From contig CAIYYQ010000255.1 in the NCBI GenBank assembly GCA_903930505.1, positions 1 through 8,890 of the forward strand: a DNA stretch of 8,890 bases. The letters run 5' to 3'. The notes under the pieces are model-generated. The model was not told the origin of the DNA. It was given only the letters and a program-made list of their open reading frames with translations, and made no database searches. The stretch is from Methanobacteriota archaeon (lineage in GTDB: Archaea; Thermoplasmatota; E2; DHVEG-1). The translations under genes and the position numbers were made by a program. Of this stretch, positions 1 through 5,950 are shown piece after piece. Every line of letters begins with the position of its first letter. Position 1 is the stretch's first letter.

Positions 1-1308
1 CTCTTCGGTAACGGACAGTTCATTCCAGCAAGCTATTACATATATTCGCAATTGCGACAAACCAAGCACATCCTCCAGCTGATCCCCATCCCTGATTTTT
101 ACAACAATCGAATCGCGACCGATTTCTTCTACACGTCACCAAATTATGATTTCATCCCAGACTATAAAGTTGGTCGAATCCCTGTATCAACAGCTGATGA
201 AGCAGCTACCGTCGTCCACAAACTCATCGCATGGCAGGAGAATGCGACATGGGACTGGTTCCAACACGTGTACGTCTCAGGAGATCAGCCAGACCACCCT
301 GAAGAAATGGATCTGGAAGGATGCTATGCAGGGGAGATGATCGCGGTTGATTCCATCAACAACAATTATTTCCAAGGGATGGATATCGCGAAACTCTTTT
401 TGACTGAGGAAAAATTCAACAAACAATCTATTGAAGATGCGATGAAACAAGGCGATGCAGGGTTCTTTTACATGATGGCTCATGGTGGTGTTGACCGCTG
501 GGGAACATACAAAGAAACAGATCCGTACGTTCTTGCTGATGAGATCATTCAATTCCCGGAAAACGTGCATGTCCCCATTGTTGTTTCGGTTGCCTGCATG
601 TGCGGTGCCTATGATACCTATACCGCTCATCCATATACAATCAGCCGCGGACATAAATCACTGGGAGAAGCTATTCTTCTTTCGAAAGGAGCAGGTATCG
701 CCTATATTGGAACCACACGAGCAACCCTGGGCTCCCCGTTGTTGTATCTTGATGACGGAGACTTGGTGATTACAAAAGAACGGGAAATCGCTGGGATGCT
801 TACGAACGTTTTCAAGGCATATCACAACGGAATCGTATATCTTGGTAATCTTACAAAAACTGCGATGGCTACTTATGTGAATGAAAACACCTTCCCAAGT
901 AATAACCTGGAGAAAGATGAAGCCTTTGTTGTCCTGATGAGTTTTGTCCTTCTTGGCGACCCTGCATTAATGCTTCCTGCACAACAGCCAGAGACCCGTG
1001 CTTCCTATCAACAGCCACATCTGTCTGCACTGAGTCCTGAAGGTACTACTTCGGAAACGTATCAAAGACCATGGTATTATACGAATGCCTCAGTCCACAT
1101 TCAAATTGAAACGAATTCACCGCAGGTATCGGTAAAACTCATTGATATTGATGCGGAGTTGGTAGTAGACAGACAAAATCTATCGACGGTCGGTAACACG
1201 ACGGTGTACACATTTACTTCTTCAACAAATGCTACTCGATACCTTATCCGAGCAAGTGCAGATGACGGGAAAGAAGGATGGATGTACTGTACAATAAAGA
1301 CGAGTTGA
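1..1308 (+). CDS. C25 (gingipain-type) cysteine peptidase, 5' end outside the window
   Basis: This is probably an exported cysteine endopeptidase of family C25. The frame is open from base 1, so the gene starts upstream; the TTG at 52 lies inside the protein and is not a believable start. Counting from that TTG, the gingipain-like VGRIPVST strand is near residues 40-47. The catalytic His fits H144 in MMAHGG, and the nucleophile fits C182 in SVACMCG, which matches the AC-V-NG context of gingipain R. After GEAILLSKGAGIAYIGTTRA and LLGDPALMLP the catalytic fold ends near residue 310. Residues about 335-418 look like a beta-sandwich (Ig-like) tail. I see no C-terminal membrane segment or PGF-CTERM signal, so the product may be released or held by other means. 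The signal peptide and pro-region would be off-window. Substrate preference (Arg or Lys) cannot be judged. A second Cys (C184) sits two residues after the nucleophile. Confidence 0.85.
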   Translation, partial: LFGNGQFIPASYYIYSQLRQTKHILQLIPIPDFYNNRIATDFFYTSPNYDFIPDYKVGRIPVSTADEAATVVHKLIAWQENATWDWFQHVYVSGDQPDHPEEMDLEGCYAGEMIAVDSINNNYFQGMDIAKLFLTEEKFNKQSIEDAMKQGDAGFFYMMAHGGVDRWGTYKETDPYVLADEIIQFPENVHVPIVVSVACMCGAYDTYTAHPYTISRGHKSLGEAILLSKGAGIAYIGTTRATLGSPLLYLDDGDLVITKEREIAGMLTNVFKAYHNGIVYLGNLTKTAMATYVNENTFPSNNLEKDEAFVVLMSFVLLGDPALMLPAQQPETRASYQQPHLSALSPEGTTSETYQRPWYYTNASVHIQIETNSPQVSVKLIDIDAELVVDRQNLSTVGNTTVYTFTSSTNATRYLIRASADDGKEGWMYCTIKTS

Positions 1309-1338
1309 GTACAACCGAAAACATCAATATCATACTAC

Positions 1339-1345
1339 TTTTTTT
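1339..1345 (+). terminator. T-run terminator after the C25 peptidase gene
   Basis: Seven consecutive T lie 31 bases after the TGA stop. Archaeal RNA polymerase terminates at such U-tracts without needing a hairpin. The 199-base gap up to 1507 is convergent. It also carries A-runs (about 1352-1358 and 1439-1444) that are T-runs on the minus strand and could end the leftward transcript. I see no gene in the gap. Confidence 0.5.
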
Positions 1346-1507
1346 CATTACAAAAAAACCATTTTTCTAGATTAAACTCTTCGCCATCGTAGCGAGAACT
1401 TCTACAATAGGAAAAACTATCACATTGATGCCATTGTTAAAAAATAGCGGATTCTTTGCTGTTAAGCATCTAATTCAGTTATAAAAGTAACAACAATCTT
1501 TTTGTGG

Positions 1508-1927
1508 TTAGCCCTGAGATCCCCCGCCATCACCAGATCTTTCAAGGGTGAAACTAACACTTGCGAAAGGATTCCCTGAAGTAAGCGTTGCCGAGAAGGT
1601 TTGTGACGTATACCCTATTTTACTTGCGGTTACCGCATGGGTTTGTAGCGATAGATCATTGATAGTATATGAGCCATAAAGATTAGTAACAGCGGTTTTT
1701 CCCCCAGCAGTAACTATGGCCAAAGGAAGCGGATATGTTGACCATCCGTTGGATCCATACACTGTTCCTGAAATACTCCCATATTGTTGAGGGTTACTTC
1801 CTCCACCGTTGACAATACTGTTATCGCTAAGAATAAGTTGATTCAGTTGATTCGGGGGGAGAGCCATTGCTATGTTAGATATTAAAAACACAAGCATTAC
1901 AAGTGCGATTACAATAATTTTTTTCAT
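1508..1927 (-). CDS. Small secreted protein with a carboxypeptidase-regulatory-like domain
   Basis: This is a 139-residue exported protein. I chose the ATG at 1927, giving MKKIIVIAL; a TTG four codons upstream is less likely. The N-terminus is a clear signal peptide: two Lys, a hydrophobic core, and an AMA cleavage site near residue 22. A short linker rich in Asn, Ser and Gly is followed by one domain (about residues 48-130) with the pattern GSISGTVY ... TNLYGSYTINDL ... VTASKIGYTSQ. That pattern is typical of the CarboxypepD_reg-like / peptidase-associated beta-sandwich fold. The C-terminus is a short Gly-Ser tail with no membrane anchor or sorting signal. Such domains occur as stand-alone or repeated modules in archaeal surface proteins and do not show an enzymatic activity. 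No Shine-Dalgarno site precedes the start. It lies downstream of iorB on the same strand, with its own TATA box about 90 bases upstream. Confidence 0.75.
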   Translation of the reverse strand: MKKIIVIALVMLVFLISNIAMALPPNQLNQLILSDNSIVNGGGSNPQQYGSISGTVYGSNGWSTYPLPLAIVTAGGKTAVTNLYGSYTINDLSLQTHAVTASKIGYTSQTFSATLTSGNPFASVSFTLERSGDGGGSQG

Positions 1928-2013
1928 ATGCGCACACAACTTATTGCATTGTTTTTTTTCCGTACCGCGGAAAGCACAATACGCAATATTAAACTAATAT
2001 AATCACCGGTACT

Positions 2014-2023
2014 ATATAAAATT
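2014..2023 (-). promoter_or_regulatory. TATA box for the small secreted protein gene
   Basis: Read on the minus strand this is ATTTTATATA, a strong archaeal TATA box preceded by an A-rich BRE-like stretch (CGCAAA). A start about 25 bases downstream would be near 1990, leaving a leader of about 60 nt. The leader contains a small hairpin: arms TTTCCG/CGGAAA at 1957-1962 and 1968-1973, loop of five. Confidence 0.5.
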
Positions 2024-2123
2024 TGCGTGGTTTTTCCTGTATTTTCCTATGTTTTTTGTGATACAGCACAACATCACGTTAATTTTATAATAGTTGGTAT
2101 TTTTTTATGAATGAATGTGTAGG

Positions 2124-2142
2124 GTCTCTTTCACAACGAGAC
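2124..2142 (-). other. Short hairpin downstream of iorB
   Basis: A perfect five-base inverted repeat (GTCTC/GAGAC) with a nine-base spacer lies ten bases after the iorB stop. No T-run follows it on the minus strand, so it is at best an RNA 3'-end or processing hairpin. Because the whole 1940-2151 gap lacks a minus-strand T-tract, iorAB transcripts may continue into the next gene. Confidence 0.25.
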
Positions 2143-2151
2143 TATCGTTAT

Positions 2152-2751
2152 TCACTTTCGCAGTTTTTTAAATGCATTCATCCCTTGCGTAAATGCGTTT
2201 TCGTTCACCGATGTATATTTTTCAGGAACATTCTCAAGGATTGTCTCTAGCAACACATCAGAAGAAAATGGCAACACACCAGTTCCTGCAAGTGCACCCA
2301 ACAGCACGATATTTCTCGTAATCACTGCTCCCACGTCTTCTGCAATCTGCAATGCATCAATCGTACACAATTCGCCATGAGTCCGAAGTTCAGCAAAGAT
2401 CTCCTCAAGCGAAGGATACGTCTCTCCACCAACAGCAACGGTAAACGGAATCACCGGATGTATATCAGTGATTATTTTTGTTTTCTTATGTGCAAATGTG
2501 ATATACCGAAGCGCTTCCACAGGTTCCGTACTCACAATCACATCTGCACTTCCATTTGGAACCAATGGACCAGAGACGTCACCCATCCGCACCGTACAGC
2601 TTACGCTTCCTCCACGCTGAGCCATCCCATGAACCTCAGAAGAAAACACATTTACCTTTCCTTTCACCGCTGCTTTCCCAAGAAGATTCGCTGCGGTCAC
2701 AACCCCTTGACCACCAACACCAGTGAGCACAATGTTCACTTTTTCATTCAT
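2152..2751 (-). CDS. iorB: Indolepyruvate:ferredoxin oxidoreductase, beta subunit
   Basis: This is the small subunit of the cytoplasmic IorAB complex, which oxidatively decarboxylates indolepyruvate, phenylpyruvate and hydroxyphenylpyruvate to aryl-acetyl-CoA with reduction of ferredoxin. It has 199 residues, a normal length for the family. The family glycine motif LTGVGGQG falls at residues 9-16. It is followed by the SSEVHGMAQRGGSV segment that marks the gamma-type domain of 2-oxoacid:ferredoxin oxidoreductases. I chose the ATG at 2751 (MNEKVN) rather than the longer reading upstream because a strong AGGAGGGG site precedes it at the right distance. The start overlaps the iorA stop as ATGA, so the two subunits are translationally coupled and probably made in equal amounts. 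I see no defects. Confidence 0.93.
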   Translation of the reverse strand: MNEKVNIVLTGVGGQGVVTAANLLGKAAVKGKVNVFSSEVHGMAQRGGSVSCTVRMGDVSGPLVPNGSADVIVSTEPVEALRYITFAHKKTKIITDIHPVIPFTVAVGGETYPSLEEIFAELRTHGELCTIDALQIAEDVGAVITRNIVLLGALAGTGVLPFSSDVLLETILENVPEKYTSVNENAFTQGMNAFKKLRK

Positions 2752-4628
2752 TTTTCCCCTCCTTTTTTTGAGATAGCGCCAAACGGGCAAATCTGCGTAC
2801 AGATTCCGCAGCCGTTACACTGTGTTACATCAATATGAATACTTGCATCCTCTGCAAAATACAAGGCAGGGCACCCAAAGCGACCAATGCAGGTTTTACA
2901 CTGCTTACATTTCCCTTGATTAATCTCATAAATAGAAATAATTTCTCCTGCCTTTCGTTTCCGCTGCACCTCTAAAAGAATACATGGTGATTTACTGACA
3001 ACAACTGCAGGACCTTTGAAATCAATCGCGCGTTTAAACGCCGCAGCCGTTTCCTTTATATTATCAGGATTCACAATCTCGATGCACTCGACGCCAAGCC
3101 CTTTCACAACATCCTCGACATTAAGGCGTTTCGCAGGTCGCCCCATCCCATCGATATCAGTTCCAGGATTAGGTTGATGACCGGTCATCGCAGTTGTTCT
3201 ATTATCAAGAATCGTGATGACAACATCATGATTATGATGCACTGCGTCAACAATCGGTGGAATGCCGGAATGAAAAAACGTGGAATCACCCATGAAAGAA
3301 ACAATTTTCTGATCCGTAGAGACTGCAAGACCACAAGCAGTCCCCGCATTTGATCCCATACACAACAAAAGATCAGCGATTTCAAGCGGCGGAGCTTTCC
3401 CAAGTGTATAACAACCAATATCAGTTGGATATATAGTTTCCTTCGGAGCTGCTTTTTTCACCGCATAATATGTTGATCGATGCGGACAACCCGGACAAAG
3501 TGACGGTGGCCTACTAGGAAGTTTTAATTTTGATACAATCGGCTGAGGATACGGGTTTTTCATTTTAAAAAATTTTGAAAACGCGGCCGCAACAATATCT
3601 GGTGTATATTCATATAAACGAGAGAAATGACCTGTTGACTTTCCTATGATCTTTACATCAGATCCGATGTCGTGGGCAAGTGCTTTGAATTGTTGTTCAA
3701 GAATCGGTTCCAGTTCTTCAACAACGATAATTGTATCACATGAATCGATGAATTTCTCACACATCTTTCTTGGGATCGGATGCGTCATACCCAATTTTAA
3801 TATCCTTACGTTCAGATGCATATCCTCGGCGACTTCTTTCGCGTAATCAAAACCGACACCTGATGCAACAATCCCAACAGATCCTGGTTTACCGATTGAA
3901 ATAATTTCATTAAACGGTGATTTCTCTGAGATTTTTTCTGCATCGTCAAGATGCTGTAAAAGGATTGGATGTTTTGCGCGTGCGGTCGCGGGAACGGTCA
4001 CAAGTAGTGGGTCTTTTTTGAAATGTCCTTTTCTGCGTGGTTTTTGCATCGCATTTAATGTTATTGGTCCACGTGCATGATTTAATCGCGTGGTGGTTCG
4101 AAGAAGAATCGGCAGTTCGAGTTGTTCAGAGAGATCAAACCCGATTCTGGTCATTTCTTTTGCTTCCTGCGGTGTGGTCGGTTCGAGCATTGGCGCGCCA
4201 CCAAAGATCGCGAAATATCTGTTATCTTGTTCGTTTTGAGACGAATGACAATATGGATCATCAGCGGAGACGATGATATGTCCTCCTCTGCAACCGACGT
4301 ACATGTACGTCATGAACGCATCGCTTGCGACATTCAGACCGACGTGTTTCATACAGGTGAGCGCTCGTAACCCGCAGAGCGATGCTGCTGCAGCAATCTC
4401 AAGTGCCACTTTTTCATTCACTGAATATTCAAAATAAAACCCTGGGTCTTTTTTTTGCTTTGTTGCTGCTCGTGCAATCTTTGAAAAGGTATCAGCGATT
4501 TCTGATGATGGCGTTCCTGGGTAGGTTGTTGCGACATCGATACCTGCTTCTAGCGCGCCTCTGGTAATCGCTTCGTTTCCTAAGAGTAAAATTTGCTTTC
4601 CTTTGTTATCTTCTGTTATCTCCATCAT
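2748..4628 (-). CDS. iorA: Indolepyruvate:ferredoxin oxidoreductase, alpha subunit
   Basis: This is the large catalytic subunit of IorAB, carrying thiamine diphosphate and two iron-sulfur clusters. It has 626 residues counted from the ATG at 4628, chosen because GGTG lies six bases upstream; a GTG at 4640 would add four residues. The order fits full-length IorA. An N-terminal pyrimidine-binding domain contains TTYPGTPSSEI near residue 34 and FEYSVNEKVA near 66. A transketolase C-terminal-like domain spans about 250-345. LCPGCPHR lies at 377-384. A TPP-binding domain has GDS at 447 and Asn at 476. The C-terminal ferredoxin domain holds C574, C577, C580 and C586 (last spacing five) then C604, C607, C610 and C614. 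It is the first gene of the iorAB unit, with a TATA box about 65 bases upstream. The sequence gives no cause to suspect loss of function. Confidence 0.95.
   Translation of the reverse strand: MMEITEDNKGKQILLLGNEAITRGALEAGIDVATTYPGTPSSEIADTFSKIARAATKQKKDPGFYFEYSVNEKVALEIAAAASLCGLRALTCMKHVGLNVASDAFMTYMYVGCRGGHIIVSADDPYCHSSQNEQDNRYFAIFGGAPMLEPTTPQEAKEMTRIGFDLSEQLELPILLRTTTRLNHARGPITLNAMQKPRRKGHFKKDPLLVTVPATARAKHPILLQHLDDAEKISEKSPFNEIISIGKPGSVGIVASGVGFDYAKEVAEDMHLNVRILKLGMTHPIPRKMCEKFIDSCDTIIVVEELEPILEQQFKALAHDIGSDVKIIGKSTGHFSRLYEYTPDIVAAAFSKFFKMKNPYPQPIVSKLKLPSRPPSLCPGCPHRSTYYAVKKAAPKETIYPTDIGCYTLGKAPPLEIADLLLCMGSNAGTACGLAVSTDQKIVSFMGDSTFFHSGIPPIVDAVHHNHDVVITILDNRTTAMTGHQPNPGTDIDGMGRPAKRLNVEDVVKGLGVECIEIVNPDNIKETAAAFKRAIDFKGPAVVVSKSPCILLEVQRKRKAGEIISIYEINQGKCKQCKTCIGRFGCPALYFAEDASIHIDVTQCNGCGICTQICPFGAISKKGGEK
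2755..2763 (-). promoter_or_regulatory. Shine-Dalgarno site of iorB inside the iorA 3' end
   Basis: The minus-strand sequence AGGAGGGGA sits directly before the ATG at 2751, inside the final codons of iorA. It settles the iorB start and allows reinitiation after the iorA stop. The same nine bases are perfectly complementary to 5730-5738 in the candidate small RNA described below. Confidence 0.8.
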
Positions 4629-4692
4629 GAGAAACACCACATAATGAGAGAATTAATTACATTGCCCCAGAGTGCTCGTAAAGGAGGACAGC

Positions 4693-4700
4693 ATATAAAT
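4693..4700 (-). promoter_or_regulatory. TATA box for iorAB
   Basis: On the minus strand this reads ATTTATAT, a good archaeal TATA box. A start about 25 bases downstream (near 4672) leaves a leader of about 45 nt before the ATG at 4628. The terminator of the upstream surface-protein gene lies just behind it, so iorAB appears to be separately transcribed. Confidence 0.5.
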
Positions 4701-4702
4701 CT

Positions 4703-4715
4703 AACGAATATCGTT
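4703..4715. promoter_or_regulatory. Palindrome directly upstream of the iorAB TATA box
   Basis: AACGA-ATA-TCGTT is a perfect inverted repeat with five-base arms, ending two bases from the TATA box in the BRE region. A regulator bound here could block or recruit TBP/TFB. Short arms make chance possible, and no other copy was noticed. Confidence 0.3.
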
Positions 4716-4744
4716 CAATCTTAAATAAAATAGTTGATGATGAT

Positions 4745-4794
4745 AAAAAAGAAAAAAAGATGAGAAGAAGGAAGTGTTTTATTTCCTTCTTTTC
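4745..4794 (-). terminator. Hairpin plus T-tract terminator overlapping the end of the surface-protein gene
   Basis: Arms at 4762-4773 and 4783-4794 pair over 12 positions with one G-T; the inner nine (AAGAAGGAA/TTCCTTCTT) are perfect. The loop is nine bases. On the minus strand the stem covers the last LKRRK codons and the TAA, and is followed by T7 and T6 runs. It has the geometry of a bacterial intrinsic terminator and would insulate iorAB from the gene upstream. Confidence 0.7.
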
Positions 4795-5459
4795 AGGATG
4801 ATGAGTGCAGCTCCAACCGCTGCGATCGCGAGGACTGTTTCAAAACCTGGTGTTTTTGGCTGAGGTGTGGGACTAACCGGAACCGGATTCGTAACTTCGT
4901 ACGGGAATTGTGTATCAGGAGCCCAATCACCCCACCATTCTCCTTGATAACCCTGATCCGCTGAAGTAAAATTAACAGGGTATTCCCATGCCCAGCCAGT
5001 AAAATTCAATGCTGTAGGTTCAGTTGTTGTATTCAATGGTATTGTGGCAATAAAAGATTTTTCATCAGCGGAAAGTACGACCTCTCCGATTATTGGTTGA
5101 AAAGGATTTGACGTACTGAATCCAGCTGCCATCTTTAATTCGCTGTTATATGTTACCATCAGCATGGTATCTGATGTATTATATAGAATAAAGTAAACGA
5201 TTTTACTTGAATTTTGAATTGTTCCAGCAACAGTTAGTGTGAGAGTTAAATTTTTATTTTCAAATGATGATGTGAGTTGTGTAATATCAATATTGGGTTT
5301 TGCATCAGTACTTACTGTTGCTGTCCACGCAGTACTTACCCAGGTAATATGATAGACATCATTTGTTCCATCGTTGATTGTCTCTGCAGAAACAGACATG
5401 GCTGACAATACCAGCATTAGTGTTCCTATTCCTACTATACCATATTTCAATAGTTTCAT
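4779..5459 (-). CDS. Secreted surface protein with PGF-CTERM sorting signal
   Basis: This is a 226-residue protein destined for the cell surface. I chose the ATG at 5459 (MKLLKYG) because GGGGAG stands seven bases upstream and the following residues form a signal peptide ending in SVSA near residue 25; the longer reading has no such support. The mature part (about 26-185) is a predicted beta-rich domain: a start INDGTNDV, then PNIDITQLTSSFENKNLTLTLTV, several N-x-S/T glycosylation sequons, and a Trp-rich end. It resembles the DOMON/CBM9-like beta-sandwiches common in archaeal exported proteins; that resemblance is weak. A Pro-rich linker leads to TPGFE, a hydrophobic segment and KRRK. This is the tripartite PGF-CTERM signal that archaeosortase A processes in other archaea, with lipid attachment. 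The ligand is unknown. Confidence 0.82.
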   Translation of the reverse strand: MKLLKYGIVGIGTLMLVLSAMSVSAETINDGTNDVYHITWVSTAWTATVSTDAKPNIDITQLTSSFENKNLTLTLTVAGTIQNSSKIVYFILYNTSDTMLMVTYNSELKMAAGFSTSNPFQPIIGEVVLSADEKSFIATIPLNTTTEPTALNFTGWAWEYPVNFTSADQGYQGEWWGDWAPDTQFPYEVTNPVPVSPTPQPKTPGFETVLAIAAVGAALIILKRRK

Positions 5460-5466
5460 ACAATTT

Positions 5467-5510
5467 CTCCCCATGTATTGAGGTGTTAAAACCTGGTTCA
5501 TCGTATAAAT
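5467..5510 (-). promoter_or_regulatory. Promoter and ribosome binding site of the surface-protein gene
   Basis: On the minus strand, ATTTATA (5504-5510) is a TATA box. A start near 5480 gives a leader of about 20 nt that carries GGGGAG (5467-5472), seven bases from the ATG. The short, well-formed leader supports the chosen start. Confidence 0.5.
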
Positions 5511-5557
5511 GTATCGGCGGAATAATTTGGTGTCGCTTCCTCGATAGCATCTGCAAG

Positions 5558-5586
5558 ATGTAAAGATAAATGACTTTACATTTTTT
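5558..5586. other. Inverted repeat with T-run, upstream of the surface-protein promoter
   Basis: ATGTAAAG (5558-5565) and CTTTACAT (5574-5581) form a perfect eight-base inverted repeat with an eight-base spacer; the second arm runs into T6 (5581-5586). Read on plus it looks like a terminator, but no plus gene precedes it. Read as DNA it lies about 50 bases upstream of the minus TATA box and could be an operator. A third TTTACAT occurs at 5635-5641. Confidence 0.4.
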
Positions 5587-5649
5587 CATCTAAGGCGTGA
5601 AGACAGTAGTGATAGAAGGTTAACTACATACGTATTTACATATTCAGCT

Positions 5650-5668
5650 GCGAAAAAGATACTTAAAA
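5650..5668 (+). promoter_or_regulatory. BRE and TATA box of the candidate small RNA
   Basis: GCGAAAAA (5650-5657) followed by ATACTTAAAA (5659-5668) resembles the CGAAA-type BRE plus TATA arrangement of strong archaeal stable-RNA promoters. The expected start is about 5686-5691, exactly where the base of a long stem begins. Confidence 0.45.
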
Positions 5669-5685
5669 CACCACTGCTTTCAAGA

Positions 5686-5778
5686 GGTTGGAAGGAATTG
5701 GGCTGGTAGTTGTTTTAGAGTGCATCCCATCCCCTCCTAGTGAGGCCAGCCTTTCCTTCTTTCTAAAACAGTTTTTTT
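5686..5778 (+). ncRNA. Candidate structured small RNA of about 90 nt
   Basis: No protein frame explains this stretch, yet it has a promoter-like element upstream and ends in T7 (5772-5778). Stem 1 pairs GAAGGAA (5691-5697) with TTCCTTC (5753-5759), and GGCTGG (5701-5706) with CCAGCC (5746-5751), around a small internal loop. A mini-hairpin CCTC-ctagt-GAGG (5733-5745) abuts stem 1. A nine-base perfect pairing, TGTTTTAGA (5711-5719) with TCTAAAACA (5762-5770), links the loop of stem 1 to the 3' flank, so both together form a pseudoknot-like topology. The loop exposes UCCCCUCCU (5730-5738), an anti-Shine-Dalgarno-like sequence. I do not recognise a known family: there is no T-loop for a tRNA and no C/D boxes, and an ACA at 5768 is too far from the stem for a standard H/ACA guide. 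The start is estimated. Confidence 0.5.
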
Positions 5779-5880
5779 CTTCTGTAAATAAGGGCCCCTC
5801 ATTTTTATTCGTGAAAAAATAACAAAGTATTTTACCATAGTCGACATTACAAAATTGGTGGATGGAAAAACACGCTTGAG

Positions 5881-5908
5881 GGGATATCTGAGGAGAGATA
5901 CTTATCCC
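5881..5908 (+). other. Hairpin with two alternative pairings in the small-ORF leader
   Basis: GGGATA (5881-5886) can pair with TATCCC (5903-5908), or the inner TATCT (5885-5889) can pair with AGATA (5896-5900) while GGGA/TCCC stay closed. It could be a leader element or simply a DNA inverted repeat. It lacks the conserved CUGAGA and other core bases of a TPP riboswitch. Confidence 0.3.
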
Positions 5909-5935
5909 GGGAAATAGTTACATCAAACACCCTTT

Positions 5936-5950
5936 GATTTCCAGGAAATC
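5936..5950. promoter_or_regulatory. 15-base palindrome upstream of the small ORF
   Basis: GATTTCC-A-GGAAATC is a perfect dyad with seven-base arms around one base. The single-base centre favours a protein-binding operator over an RNA hairpin. It ends 41 bases before the ATG at 5992. Confidence 0.4.

Noticed and set aside
52..54. TTG as start codon of the C25 peptidase
   Set aside because: The frame is open to base 1, and the residues before it (FGNGQFIPASYY) look like peptidase sequence, so the gene is cut by the window edge.
277..654. 125-codon minus-strand frame across the C25 peptidase
   Set aside because: It runs antisense through the catalytic region and has no ribosome binding site or recognisable motif.
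2377..2838. 153-codon plus-strand frame across iorB
   Set aside because: It is entirely antisense to iorB and the end of iorA, which have full family motifs; its composition (many His, Arg, Ser) is typical of a shadow.
5378..5563. 61-codon plus-strand frame antisense to the surface-protein signal peptide
   Set aside because: It is the complement of a hydrophobic signal peptide and has no start signals; shadow frame.
5359..5589. 76-codon minus-strand frame overlapping the start of the surface-protein gene
   Set aside because: It is out of frame with the well-supported surface-protein gene, has no ribosome binding site and shows no domain-like features.
5686..5778. tRNA, C/D-box or H/ACA guide RNA as identity of the small RNA
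   Set aside because: There is no T-loop or cloverleaf, and no C and D boxes. The ACA at 5768-5770 is eight bases past the end of the stem, not directly after it.
5862..5879. Five-codon reading frame MEKHA with GGTGG before it
   Set aside because: It is too short to support, and the GGTGG is nearly fused to the ATG, leaving no normal spacing.
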